From: Cyanidiococcus yangmingshanensis
Lineage: Eukaryota > Rhodophyta > Bangiophyceae > Cyanidiales > Cyanidiaceae
Reading direction: 5' to 3'
Assembly: GCA_013995675.1 (NCBI GenBank)
Contig: VWRR01000004.1
Span: 558,001-622,000 of the forward strand
DNA length: 64,000 bases
In this document: positions 42,801-52,541 of the stretch, piece after piece
Numbering within the stretch: position 1 is the stretch's first letter
Layout of the letters: each line of letters opens with the position of its first letter
Notes under the pieces: generated by a model
What the model was told of the DNA's origin: nothing
The model's database searches: none
The model's input: only the letters and a program-made list of their open reading frames with translations
Program-made: the position numbers and the translations under genes

Positions 42801-45800
42801 AACCTTTCAGAATCTGCAAAAGAACGCGCACGAGACGCGCTTCGTACATACAATAGGAGCGATCCAGAAAAACCACCAGCGGAAGTTCATGAACGAGGCC
42901 TGCCAGAAGCATGGCACACGAGAGTCGATCTCGCCATTGGTCACGATAGCCGAGGTGTGATATCCGCTCCACCAGAAGAGCAAGCTGTTCCGTAAGTCGC
43001 GATGCTGCACTCACCGAACTTGACTGTAATGCTGCTGATGCGCTCGAGGGAGCACTCGCCGGGTGCGGGCTGTCACCGTTCTTGGTTGGGACTCCAGGAT
43101 CGGCCTTGATGCTCGAGGTTGCTCCTGCAGCAACATCAGTTTCCGTTTCGTGTGTGTTGGTCTTGCCGGTTGAAGTCTCCTCGTGATCAGTGAGCATGCG
43201 CTCTGGCTGATCTGCCAATGAATCGGGTCGCTCTTCGCGCTCCATCTCACTGTGGAGCTCCACGCAGCGATTCACTGCATACAGGACCAAGTCCTTGATC
43301 GAGACCACTACATTGGGGTATTGCTGTTGCAGGGATGCCTCCACCAGTGCATCCAAGAAGCAATCGATGGGGAGCAGTCGCCGGAAATCGAGTCCAATCG
43401 GTGACTTTCCCGCTCGAGGAGTACAGGTCTTGGTTTGAGACTGCTCGAGGTATCGTAGCACGCTTTTTGTGCATCCACACCGGCGCCATCCAGATTCGAC
43501 AAAAGTAGTCGCAGAGGCCCTTTGCGAACACTAATGCATTCCGCTCCTGTTGCAGATCTTCATCGCCACTAGCGAAAAACAGCGCCGTTAGCATCCGCGT
43601 ATAGAGCGATTTAGAGGCCTCAAGCCTAGGCAGCGCGGTTGACGTTGCATAGATACTGGCAGGCATCAGATCTGGTGCAAATATTCCGAGATCTGTCGGA
43701 AGCTTGTCCGTCACGAGCGCAAGCACTACGTTTTGTAGGAGCGTATATGCTGCGTTTTTGAAAGAGGCCTGTTGCAGGACCGCTTGAGCAGCCACCTGGA
43801 CCAGCTCATCGAGCGCCATGGGCAGTGGCGTATCTCGGTCGCACCATGTTAGTGCAGCGTGGATCGCTTGAATGGGCTGCTGCCAAGTCAGAGGCGCCAA
43901 CTCCCGTGGGCTCTTTCGGTTGAGACCGCCGAGTTTCCCCAGAATGCGTACCGCTTGGACCGAGAAAGGGCTCGTTGGCGACAGGTATCGCCAGAGCGCT
44001 CGCTCCAGTTCCGGCTGTACCCCAAGGATGAGGCGCTCCAGTACCTCTGGATGGAGCGTATCGATCCAGAACTCCAAGGTACGAAAGCTCAGCGACGTCA
44101 ATTCGGACTCGGACTCGAGGCCACAAACCAAAGGTCGCATATGCATTCGCAGGTAGGGGAATATGGTGGATGGTCGCGCCGGAGCTGTCAAGCACAATTC
44201 GATCAGCAAGAGGCCATTTGATTCACCAAGCGGCCCTTGCATGAGTCGCTCCAGGCTGTGCAATAGAAAGTATAAGAGCGGAACGAACTCGCGATAGAGG
44301 AGATCAAAACGTCCACCGGCGAGTGATTTGAAAAGAGCCCGCAAAACTTGCAACGCATTGGTTGGGTTGCTTGCCGTGGCAGCGAGCTGGATGCATCTCC
44401 GAACAATGGTGCCAAGATGTGGTTTCAGCACTGGCTCGTTGTCCGCAAAAAGCGTCACCGAAGCAAACATAATTTTGAAGAGCCGCAGAAGAACGGATGC
44501 TCGGGCAGTGTCCTCGCCAACGATCTCCTCAAGATGCTCGGTTAGAAAAGTTATCAAGATATCCGCAAAGTGGCGTGACGTGCTCGTGTTGGCCAGAAAA
44601 TGCTGTGGAATGGATAGCGCTGCGTTATGTTCGACCATAAAGGCAAGCAAACGAGGCATGCGACGCCCGATAACATCCTGAAAGTTGCGAGGTGTCATGA
44701 CCGTGAAAACTTGGGCGAACTGATCTAAAATCTCTTTCTGCTCCGCTTGGTCACCTTGCTCGTAAAGCTGGAAGCAGATTCGTGCTGCCGGAAGCATGCG
44801 GCTGATTAGAATACATTCTGCCTCTGAGAGGCCGCGAGTGCGCACGTCTCCAAACGCGTTGCTCATACTCCACACGATGGTCTTAAGACCGAGGACCAGT
44901 GTTCGCACCAGCTGACGACATTCTTGTAGCTCCCTCGAGCGGTCCTCCACACTTTTCCCGTCCGTCGGCGTCGACGTTGCGCGAGACACAGCGCCGGCAT
45001 GCGGCGTTGCCGCGCTATCTGGTACAGTTGACGTGTCTGCGGAAGCAGAGACATTCGATGATGGCGATTCATGCCCACCATTTGGTGTCGCTGATGATGA
45101 AGACTTGTTTTCGAGTAGGGAAGGCACCACCTCGGCGACCTCGATGAGCTTGGTGACGATCGTTTCAAAGATGCGCTCCAGGAGCTGACGTCCGCGCCCG
45201 TTGAGGTCCTCACGTCGATGCATGATTCCTTCAATGAGATTCAGCAGCAAGCGAATTGAAGTGGCCTGCATCGAGAAACTCAATGACGCGTCATGCACAT
45301 TGGTTGAGAAAAGATAGATGATCCGGCTCAGTTGAGGCAACGTCACATCCAGACGGACAAAATGCACCAGCTCTGCAAGGAACGAGTACGCCAGAGGGCG
45401 CAGCGTCTCATAGGCAGCTCGACCAGTCCCGATAAGGACTTTCTCGTCAAGCAACAGATCTGTTTGTAAAAAAAAGCCGCGACGAAATCCTGTCGCCAAT
45501 AGGTGTCGACTTGCGATCAGCAGCTCTTTGCGTATCGAGACCGCTCCATCAGGACAATTCAGCAACAAATTCACCACTGAGCGTGGTACCCGCTCTGCAT
45601 ATTGCAACATCCGTGGCTCAAACTGACGGAGAAGGAACGAGATGAATGAGACAGTCTTCATCTGCGCGGTAATAAAGTCGTAGTAGACAGGCATGGTTCG
45701 TGCAGGGGACGTTGGTGGCACCTGAATCTCGATAGCGCGCACCATGACCGGCAACAAATCGTCCAGGCGGGAATCGATCCATTGTGAGTAAATCTGCGAC

Positions 45801-46447
45801 AAATACATGAACACAAGCGGGCACTCACTCACGGTTTTGTAGGAACGCGATGCAGGCAAATAGCGAGCTGGGCCAGCAGTCTTGCGGCTTCCCGTCTCTG
45901 CGATAGCGTCCTGGTCGAGAGAGGTCTCTGTCTCTACATCCGCCCGCTCGACCATCGCATTACTCAGAGACGTTGACTCTAGCTCTTGCCATTCAAAAGC
46001 ACTGTAGATGCGAAACACAAAGTCCAAGAAAGGTGGCACCGCTGGGGCTAGTTGCGGCCGATAGGCTTTGTGGCACTCGAAGATGATGCGCAGCGCTAGA
46101 ATTGCAATCGGTTCCGCATCGTCCTCGTCCAGAACGTGTTGGCAGATACGCAAAATGCGGTTCGCATGCGAGCGAAGCGCTTCGCCGTGCGGAAGCCGAC
46201 TCACTATTTCGAGCACGACTCTGCGCAGGGAGAGCTCCGTGCCTTCCTCAAGCTGCGGCCTCGTCAAGATCGTGATGATCTGCTCGAAGCACGGTATGAG
46301 CTGTTCAAGGAACTCGGGATAGTCAACCGACTGAAGCCATTCAAAGTTTTCACGAAGTTCAGTGAGCACGTTTAGTCGCTCTGATGGAGTAAGCTCAGCG
46401 TCCTCTAGACGGGCGCGCAGCGTAGCTGGAGTCAACGGGAACGGCAT
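33858..46447 (-). CDS. TRA1: Tra1/TRRAP, PIKK-family pseudokinase scaffold of SAGA and NuA4
   Basis: A 12.6-kb gene for about 4190 residues, the usual Tra1 size, made of HEAT and FAT repeats. It binds transcription activators and recruits SAGA and NuA4 acetyltransferases. The first ATG is 46447 (MPFPLTPATLRARL); codons before it use GTG. The C-terminal PI3K-like fold reads SPFHVGICGATGEAVHFD, then LVNRGQQVSIGFDEAVPFRL, lacking the catalytic Asp and the Mg-binding motif, as in all Tra1 proteins. The last 30 residues form a FATC domain ending LSQMEPLWYPWF. The frame changes at about 43467 (+1, in a run of A), 41430 (+1), 39138 (-1, in a run of A) and 36615 (+1, in CTTTGGG). In addition an in-frame TAG lies at 39013-39015, between LNTPVQRTLS and VCIEMLERLFDR. 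Everything else is continuous. Identity is firm. Confidence 0.93.
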
Positions 46448-47789
46448 CTGTGGCCAGTTGTCGTCGATCAACGAGGCCACCTCCAGTGCCCCTATGGAGT
46501 GTACTTTTCAGGGGCCCCACAAGACTTTCTCTTCTCCTAAAGGAACGTTCCTGGTTCTCCCCGTGCAAGTGCGAGAAAAACTGCCCTATGGAGACATTGG
46601 GGATGAGTTCGATGTCGCCGTTGCCGCTCGCCGTCGACGTCTCCGATGAATCGATGCGTCTGCGCTGCTCGCTCGAGTGCTTTCAACCTAGGTCTGTTTT
46701 CATTGTCTATCGATAGGATGGGACTCGATGATGCACGAATATGGCTTGGATAGACCCCCACGGAATACTTTGTGTGTCAACCTAGGTCTGTTTTCATTGT
46801 CTATCGATAGGATGGGACTCGATGATGCACGAAGATAATGTATACCGAGAGATTCGTAAGGAATGGAGAGAGGATGACTTATCAGTCTCATGAGAACCAC
46901 TCCTGAGCCGTGCAGGATATCTCCGCCGGCTTTGATTTTGGTATACAAGCTGAAGGCGCGTCATCAAATCGCGGTTCTGCGTTCGGGTCATCTCCTCAAG
47001 CGCCAAAACCTCCCTGAAAACTGCACATCCCGCTTGTCTATGGGCACCCGGTCTACTCCGTGACGAGGCTCTCCTAAAAGGCAGCCTCCGCTTCGATACA
47101 ATCGATTCCAGGCTCAGTCCAAACTTTGTTTTTGTGAACAGCGAGAAAAAGTTCATGTCACTCCAGCGACGAGCAGCATCTACCCTCTGTGGCACGTCTC
47201 GGTTCCTCAGCAGGTTGCGACGATGCTCGACGATCCATACCACCACCATCCTCCATGAGCCTCAGTGCTGAATCAAAATGCTCTGCCAGCGACAATGACG
47301 CTCCAGATCCTGTCATCATCGGGAGAACTGGGCGGCAGATTATCAGCGCCGAAGCCCAGAACTCAAGGTCCTTCTGGGCCGAAATTCCCCACTACAACTG
47401 CGCTCCGTACACAAATAGAAACCGTAGGCACTTTTCGATAGCATGCACGGTCCAATTCAATCGTCGGCGAGAGCAATCGTTCTCGTAGACGCCGTAGGAT
47501 GCAGTCGCTGCCGAGTACCCATTCATCGGGGGGCGCGGCGCGAACACGCACGGCGTCTCACGCGCGTCCGCGGAGCAATTGGCCACGCGTATCCGTCCGG
47601 TCGCGAAAACCGTAACTGCGCTTGCAACAAGTAAGATGGCGCGCGCGGGACACGTCAGTGCCGTGAGAGGCTGATGCTCACGAGCGCAGCCGTCATGCCT
47701 TGCTCTCGTTTGACCTATTCGGAGTTGAAGGTCTACAGGTCCTGCGGACACCGCTCGAGTGACCAACAGCATGGTTTTCTTGCTTTATA
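46448..47789. other. intergenic region upstream of Tra1, with a tandem repeat
   Basis: No convincing gene. The Tra1 promoter must lie here, and so may that of the divergent acidic-protein gene. It contains the 57-bp direct repeat listed separately. Open frames across the repeat are repeat-derived. Confidence 0.45.
46683..46833. repeat. 57-bp perfect direct repeat, two copies, period 94 bp
   Basis: Copy one is 46683-46739 and copy two 46777-46833; all 57 bases are identical, with 37 unrelated bases between. Each copy contains the palindromes CCTAGG and CTATCGATAG and ends GATGATGCACGAA. The unit lies 236-386 bases upstream of the Tra1 ATG on the minus strand. It encodes nothing obvious. It could be a duplicated regulatory element or a short satellite seed. 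Confidence 0.9.
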
Positions 47790-47930
47790 ATGCGAGTTTC
47801 TCACATATTTCGATTGTTTCTGGTAGAGTTGGTTTGTTGGGTGCTCGGGATTGTACTTGTGTTCGTCGCCGCAACGCTGGCTTTTTCGGGCGACCGCTAC
47901 TACCCAGCAGCACGCGAATCACGCGCTTGA
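47790..47930 (+). CDS. 46-residue single-helix membrane peptide, or N-terminus of the next gene
   Basis: ATG at 47790 and TGA at 47928-47930. The peptide has a short basic start, a strong hydrophobic helix (LVCWVLGIVLVFVAATLAF) and a polar tail, SGDRYYPAARESRA. The next ATG is three bases after the stop in another frame. This may be a signal-anchor whose link to the following acidic protein has been broken by an indel, or a separate microprotein with a near-overlapping neighbour. The helix is too clean to be dismissed as chance. Confidence 0.4.
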   Translation: MRVSHIFRLFLVELVCWVLGIVLVFVAATLAFSGDRYYPAARESRA

Positions 47931-47932
47931 TA

Positions 47933-49110
47933 ATGGATGCTCAGTATCAACGACACTTTTGGTTTCAGGAACGGATGGCTGAACTTGGAAGGAAGCGGAA
48001 AGTCGAGAGTAAATCGAACACGATCCAGTCCTGTCACGCAGATGGGGCGCAAGTCGATCCCACGGGCGAGATGCAGGCGACGGACTCGTTTTGTATTCGA
48101 GAGGGACCCAGGGTGACTCGCAGCGCTGGTGGCGAATCGATGCACATGGAACAATCAGGGCTGGTGCGTGGAGCGTCTCCGATGAACCCCAAAGAAGACC
48201 AAATTTCACGTTCTCTCGATGAGGAGGACGAAAAAAGCAGTGCGTTTGAGGAGGCAGTCACGGTCGATTCGGTTGATTGCGTATCTTCCATTGCCCCGAG
48301 AAACTCTTCTGCGGGCATAAACGCGACGACGGTGGATGCGGATGACGGATCATCCCCGCTTGGCTCAGAGACACTTCAAATGGAGGTGCACGAAGATGAC
48401 TTGCCTGCCGCATCGTCTTTGGATTCTCCAAAAAGAGCGCATCCGCTCACGGACATGGAGGCAAGCGATACGGATTTGTATGTGCCTGATGCGGTCCCTC
48501 AAGGCTCTGGAACAGATCTGGAGGCTTTCTCGGGATCTGAGGTCGATCCAATCGTTCCCAGAGACAGTGAAGCTGCTCCGCAAGCGCGCAACACGGCGAC
48601 CGAGAACGCATTGGAGCCCTCTCTCGAGCTGTCGATTTCCGAACAATCTGAGAACGGCGCTGAGAATGTTTCGGCCCCAGAGCCAGCTACTGACTCGGCA
48701 GACACGTCCGAGGTACCTCTGGCGGATGCATCTGATGATGATCCAACCAGTCAAGAGAGACCACGCCCAAGTGCATTCCCACGCGTATCATCAGGGACCC
48801 CGAAGGTCACCGTTACATTGGCCGATTGCAAAGTCTCGTCGTATCGCAGAGGTCCTGGGCGTTCCAGGAAAGCGCCCTGCCGAGAAGCCGACTCCGAAAC
48901 CATCGCAAGTCACCTCTGTCGAGCTAGGGAGAGAGCGTCTTGACTATTGTTTACGCTGTTCGTCGTGGATGGCGCCCCGGCAAGACAGATTCAGACTTTG
49001 AGGCTCCATCGACGGACTCTTTTGCTTCTGTGGACGGCCCGCAGCACGACTCGTCTCCGGGCACTTTGTTTGGACTCGTCATCGGAAACTCCAAAAGTCT
49101 GCACGAATGA
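47933..49110 (+). CDS. acidic, Ser-rich low-complexity protein, unidentified
   Basis: The open frame from ATG 47933 (MDAQYQRHFWFQERMAELGR) to 48943 encodes 336 residues, most of them Glu, Asp, Ser and Ala in a disordered composition. Near 48840 the plausible reading moves to another frame (RRIAEVLGVPGKRPAEKPTP, then QVTSVELGRERL). Near 48950 it moves to a third (TIVYAVRRGWRPGKTDSD), ending at TGA 49108-49110. An alternative is that the gene simply ends at 48943. No domain is recognised. Together with the membrane helix at 47790-47930 it could be a membrane-anchored protein with a long acidic cytosolic or lumenal tail. Confidence 0.45.
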
Positions 49111-50151
49111 ATCCCTATCGGTTGACGATGCAGCGAAGCGATAGGCGATCTTCTGTACAGAGTGTGAGCCATGAGCCGTTTGGCGCTCGCACAAAGCGAA
49201 CCTTGATCGGTCCTGGCCATCAAATTGCACTCCGGGTACGCCAGTGGGTCTTACGCCTTGTCCAACTCGTCTTGTCCCTTGCTGAGTGTTTTTCGGCATC
49301 TGGGAAGAACATGGCGCAAACCGCGTGTCTGAGCCGCGCTCCGAGTTCACACCCTGCCCAGCCACCAGGCTTGACGGGAACGTTCAAGATCGATCCCTAA
49401 CCGGATCGGTCGACAGGGAATAAAGATGCTGATAATGCTTTTGGGCCTGATCCGGAGTTCGAATCCTACCCTTACACCCGTTGCAGGCTACCAGGTTCTC
49501 TCTCCAGGGCAAACGCATCCACATTGCAAGGTCACCGCGACGACACAATTCGAAGGATGAGGATCGGAGCTCTAAGCAATGGTCTCTACCTGCTTCGGGA
49601 CGGAATGGTGTCGAGTTTGTGTTCTCTGGCTGCCGACCCTAGCTTGATTCGGGCAAGCATACAGCGCTGGATCGAGCGATAGGTCGTCCATACATGTTTC
49701 GTCATTCACGGTCGGATATCAGTTCCGTTTCGCGCACCCGATACACACCCGCTTCGTGGTTTAGCTAGAGATCCCGATGGACATCGCTCCTCAGACGCGA
49801 AAAACGTTCCCAGATTGAACCGAGTGTTTGAGGCTGCGTGAGAGTTTGCGCTTCCATGTACTGGCTGTGACTCATATCGGCGTTGAGACTCGTTGACTGA
49901 AACACGCTGAGGCTTTATCGGCATGAGGGATAACGAGCAGTGCTTGAGATGGTGCCAGGGTCCTTGGCATACCTCCTCAGTGCGGGTGAGGCGACCACGC
50001 TCTCCGATCACTCCGGTTTCTCGATGCATGCTGACAGCTTGTTCTTGCTGGCGTTGGTTTGCTCCCCGTGGGCCATGATGCCTCGCTAGATTTTAGGACT
50101 TGTTGAGCAGCTCGTTTACGCTCGTTGGCTTTGTTTACTTGCATCAAAGAG
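49111..50151. other. intergenic region between convergent genes
   Basis: No recognisable protein on either strand, although several short frames are open. I looked for a tRNA around GAGTTCGAATCCTACC near 49457 and could not form its arms. Confidence 0.4.
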
Positions 50152-52149
50152 TCAGATCGAAGCATGGCAAACGGCAGTCTCGGGTGTTCGTCGTCCATGG
50201 AATAGGGTCCATCGCCATTGCCTCTGTTGTGCTGAGTACCGAGGACCGCCACAAGACATTTCCTCGTAACTGCGAATGCGCCCTTCGCGTCCGCTGACCT
50301 GGGCAATCTTAACCAGCGAATGCTCAGGAACGACGCCAAGCTCAAGTCGCTCGACTAGTGATTCGCCTGAGTTTCCGCTTATCGGCCGCAGTAAGGGAAA
50401 CGCAATCACGTCCCGTATGCTGGATGCGTCGGTAAGCAACATGACCAACCGATCAATGCCGATTCCGAGACCGCCGGTTGGTGGCATGCCAGTCTCCAGG
50501 GCATCCAGAAAGGCCTCGTCGACGTCACAGGCTTCCGGGTTACCAGCAGCTTTGCGCATTGCCTGCCGCTCAAAACGCTCTCGCTGGTCAACAGGATCCG
50601 TGAGCTCCGAAAAAGCATTCGCAAGCTCACGTCCGGCACAAAAGACCTCGAATCGTTCCACCAGACCCCGCTCGGATCGGTGAGGTTTCGCCAACGGACT
50701 GGTTTCCTTGGGATAGTCGATTACAAAAGTTGGTTGCGAGAGCGCTCCCTCGCAGAGCGTTTCAAAGACCATTGTGGCGATCTCACCAACGCTTTCTCCT
50801 GCGGAGGCATCGCAACGATTCCGCGCCGCAATGGCTTTGGCTTCCGCAAGACTCAGGTCGGTCGAACGCCAGTCGACGCCAGTCTGCTCGCTGACGAGCT
50901 CGAACAGGGAAACTCGTCGCCACGGTGGCTTGAAATCCAGCACTGTGCCCTGATACACGACACGCGTCTCTCCGCGGTTCATTTCGCTCACCACCTGCAC
51001 GACCAGATCCTCCATCAGATTCATCATGTCTGTATAGTCTGCGTAGGCTTGATAGATCTCAATGCTGGTAAACTCGGGGTTATGGCGAGTACTGATTCCT
51101 TCATTCCTAAAAATCCGGCCCATTTCATAGACGCGCTCAAAACCGCCGACAATCAGACGTTTCAAATGCAGCTCAGTCGCAATACGAAGATACAGATCCG
51201 TATCGAGCGCGTTATGATGAGTGATGAAGGGACGTGCTTCAGCTCCACCAGCCTGCTGATGTAGTGCAGGGGTCTCGATTTCCAGAAAACCGCGCATGTC
51301 CAGATACCTTCGAATCGCTGCGGTAATCTGAGCCCTTTTGCGGAACATTTCCCGAACCTGGGGGTTCACAATCATATCGATATGTCGCTGTCGATAACGC
51401 TTCTCGATATCGGTCAACCCATGCCATTTGTCGGGAAGCGGTCGGAGCGACTTGCTCAACATCGTCCATTCTTTCACGTAGACCGAGAGTTCTCCCTTTT
51501 CGGTTCGACGAATCGATCCACTCGCTCCGAGCAGGTCCCCTGCATCCGTCCACTGTTTCAAGAGTGCGAATGCTCCCGGCAGTCGAGCATCCATGTTTTC
51601 CGTGATGCGCTGCTTCTCCAAATAGAGCTGTATAGTACCACTGGCGTCTTGGAGCGTAAAGAATGCTAATTTTCCAAAGACGCGACGGTTCATGATCCGT
51701 CCGGCCACGGTGACGTGCACATCGTCCCGTGTGGTACCCGCAGAGACGTTCGCGAACACGGCCTGCAGTTCTTTCGCGGAATGACTGACCTCGAAACGGT
51801 AGGCGTATGGCTCGAGCCCTGCTTCACGCATCTCCTGTACCTTGTCGAGACGTGACTGGCGCAACACTCGGACTTCTGCAGGAGTGTCACCCGGAGACTG
51901 AACTGACCCAGTTGGTGCAAGTGACTGCTCACCGGCACGCTTCGCTGCAGACATCGGCGCTTCCACGCTCGGGGTCGGTGGCTTGCGTTCATCCGTTGCA
52001 TACCAAGCAGGACGATGAAACCGGGGTTGCTTGCTTACTTTTCTTCGAAAGAATCGAAGCTGGTTTGGTTTCCAGAACGACTGCGAGTACGCAACTCCTC
52101 CCCAACGCCGACAAGGCACAAGCGTCAAGTAGAGCAGTTGGGAGCGCAT
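50152..52149 (-). CDS. lysyl-tRNA synthetase, class II, organellar type
   Basis: Charges tRNA-Lys. ATG 52149 opens a 665-residue protein. The first 60 residues are Arg-rich, with few acids ([18 protein letters not shown]), as in an organelle transit peptide. The OB-fold anticodon domain starts near residue 140 ([20 protein letters not shown]). The class II catalytic domain has [40 protein letters not shown], motif 2 ([20 protein letters not shown]) and motif 3 ([13 protein letters not shown]). Such enzymes normally stop shortly after the AFPLLRP segment. Here about 75 extra residues follow ([20 protein letters not shown] and an Arg-rich end), which may be a true tail or a product of a lost stop. 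The catalytic site is complete. Plastid, mitochondrial or dual targeting cannot be decided. Confidence 0.9.
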   Translation of the reverse strand: MRSQLLYLTLVPCRRWGGVAYSQSFWKPNQLRFFRRKVSKQPRFHRPAWYATDERKPPTPSVEAPMSAAKRAGEQSLAPTGSVQSPGDTPAEVRVLRQSRLDKVQEMREAGLEPYAYRFEVSHSAKELQAVFANVSAGTTRDDVHVTVAGRIMNRRVFGKLAFFTLQDASGTIQLYLEKQRITENMDARLPGAFALLKQWTDAGDLLGASGSIRRTEKGELSVYVKEWTMLSKSLRPLPDKWHGLTDIEKRYRQRHIDMIVNPQVREMFRKRAQITAAIRRYLDMRGFLEIETPALHQQAGGAEARPFITHHNALDTDLYLRIATELHLKRLIVGGFERVYEMGRIFRNEGISTRHNPEFTSIEIYQAYADYTDMMNLMEDLVVQVVSEMNRGETRVVYQGTVLDFKPPWRRVSLFELVSEQTGVDWRSTDLSLAEAKAIAARNRCDASAGESVGEIATMVFETLCEGALSQPTFVIDYPKETSPLAKPHRSERGLVERFEVFCAGRELANAFSELTDPVDQRERFERQAMRKAAGNPEACDVDEAFLDALETGMPPTGGLGIGIDRLVMLLTDASSIRDVIAFPLLRPISGNSGESLVERLELGVVPEHSLVKIAQVSGREGRIRSYEEMSCGGPRYSAQQRQWRWTLFHGRRTPETAVCHASI

Positions 52150-52541
52150 CGTTCACAGCGACCGTTCCCTACCGCTTATTCAACACAGGTTCCGACAGAA
52201 AAACCCTTGCGCACACCGAGCCGACTATGACGTTCCAATCACGTGCCTTGGACGTTAATGCACGTTCACGAGCAATCCCGGGCGCAACAAGGAGCAAGGA
52301 AGCAGTGACTTGCAAACAGGACGACGAACGTAGGATTCGTTGGTTCGGGAGCGGTCGATGCGGGAGGTCGCGGCGTCGCTGTGCATGGCTGCTGGCAAGC
52401 CACTTGGACGACTGCCTGTTCGTATTCGCGTCGATGCCGATGGTTGACGACCGACCAGCGGTCTAGTCTTAGTGATCGATTCTGTTGATCACGCTCCGTA
52501 TTTGAACAACTTTGTCATCGATTTATTTCTGAACAAGCGAC
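52150..52541. promoter_or_regulatory. 392-bp divergent promoter region of LysRS and Nup85
   Basis: The two genes start at 52149 (minus) and 52542 (plus), so both promoters must lie within these 392 bases. Just before the Nup85 ATG the sequence becomes T/A-richer (TTGTCATCGATTTATTTC). No specific element is claimed. Confidence 0.45.

Noticed and set aside
46700-46948. Minus-strand open frames carrying a repeated peptide near 46.7-46.9 kb
   Set aside because: The repetition comes from the 57-bp DNA repeat. The frames have no other protein character.
48955-49000. YAVRRGWRPG resembling the hybrid-binding domain of eukaryotic RNase H1
   Set aside because: The match stops after about ten residues. 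The following sequence is Asp/Ser/Thr-rich and lacks the aromatic and Gly-Phe-Pro positions of that domain, and no RNase H domain follows.
49440-49500. tRNA-like B-box GAGTTCGAATCC
   Set aside because: The T arm does not pair (CGGAG against CCTAC), and no acceptor or anticodon arm could be drawn. Permuted or split tRNAs, known in some red algae, could still be missed by eye.
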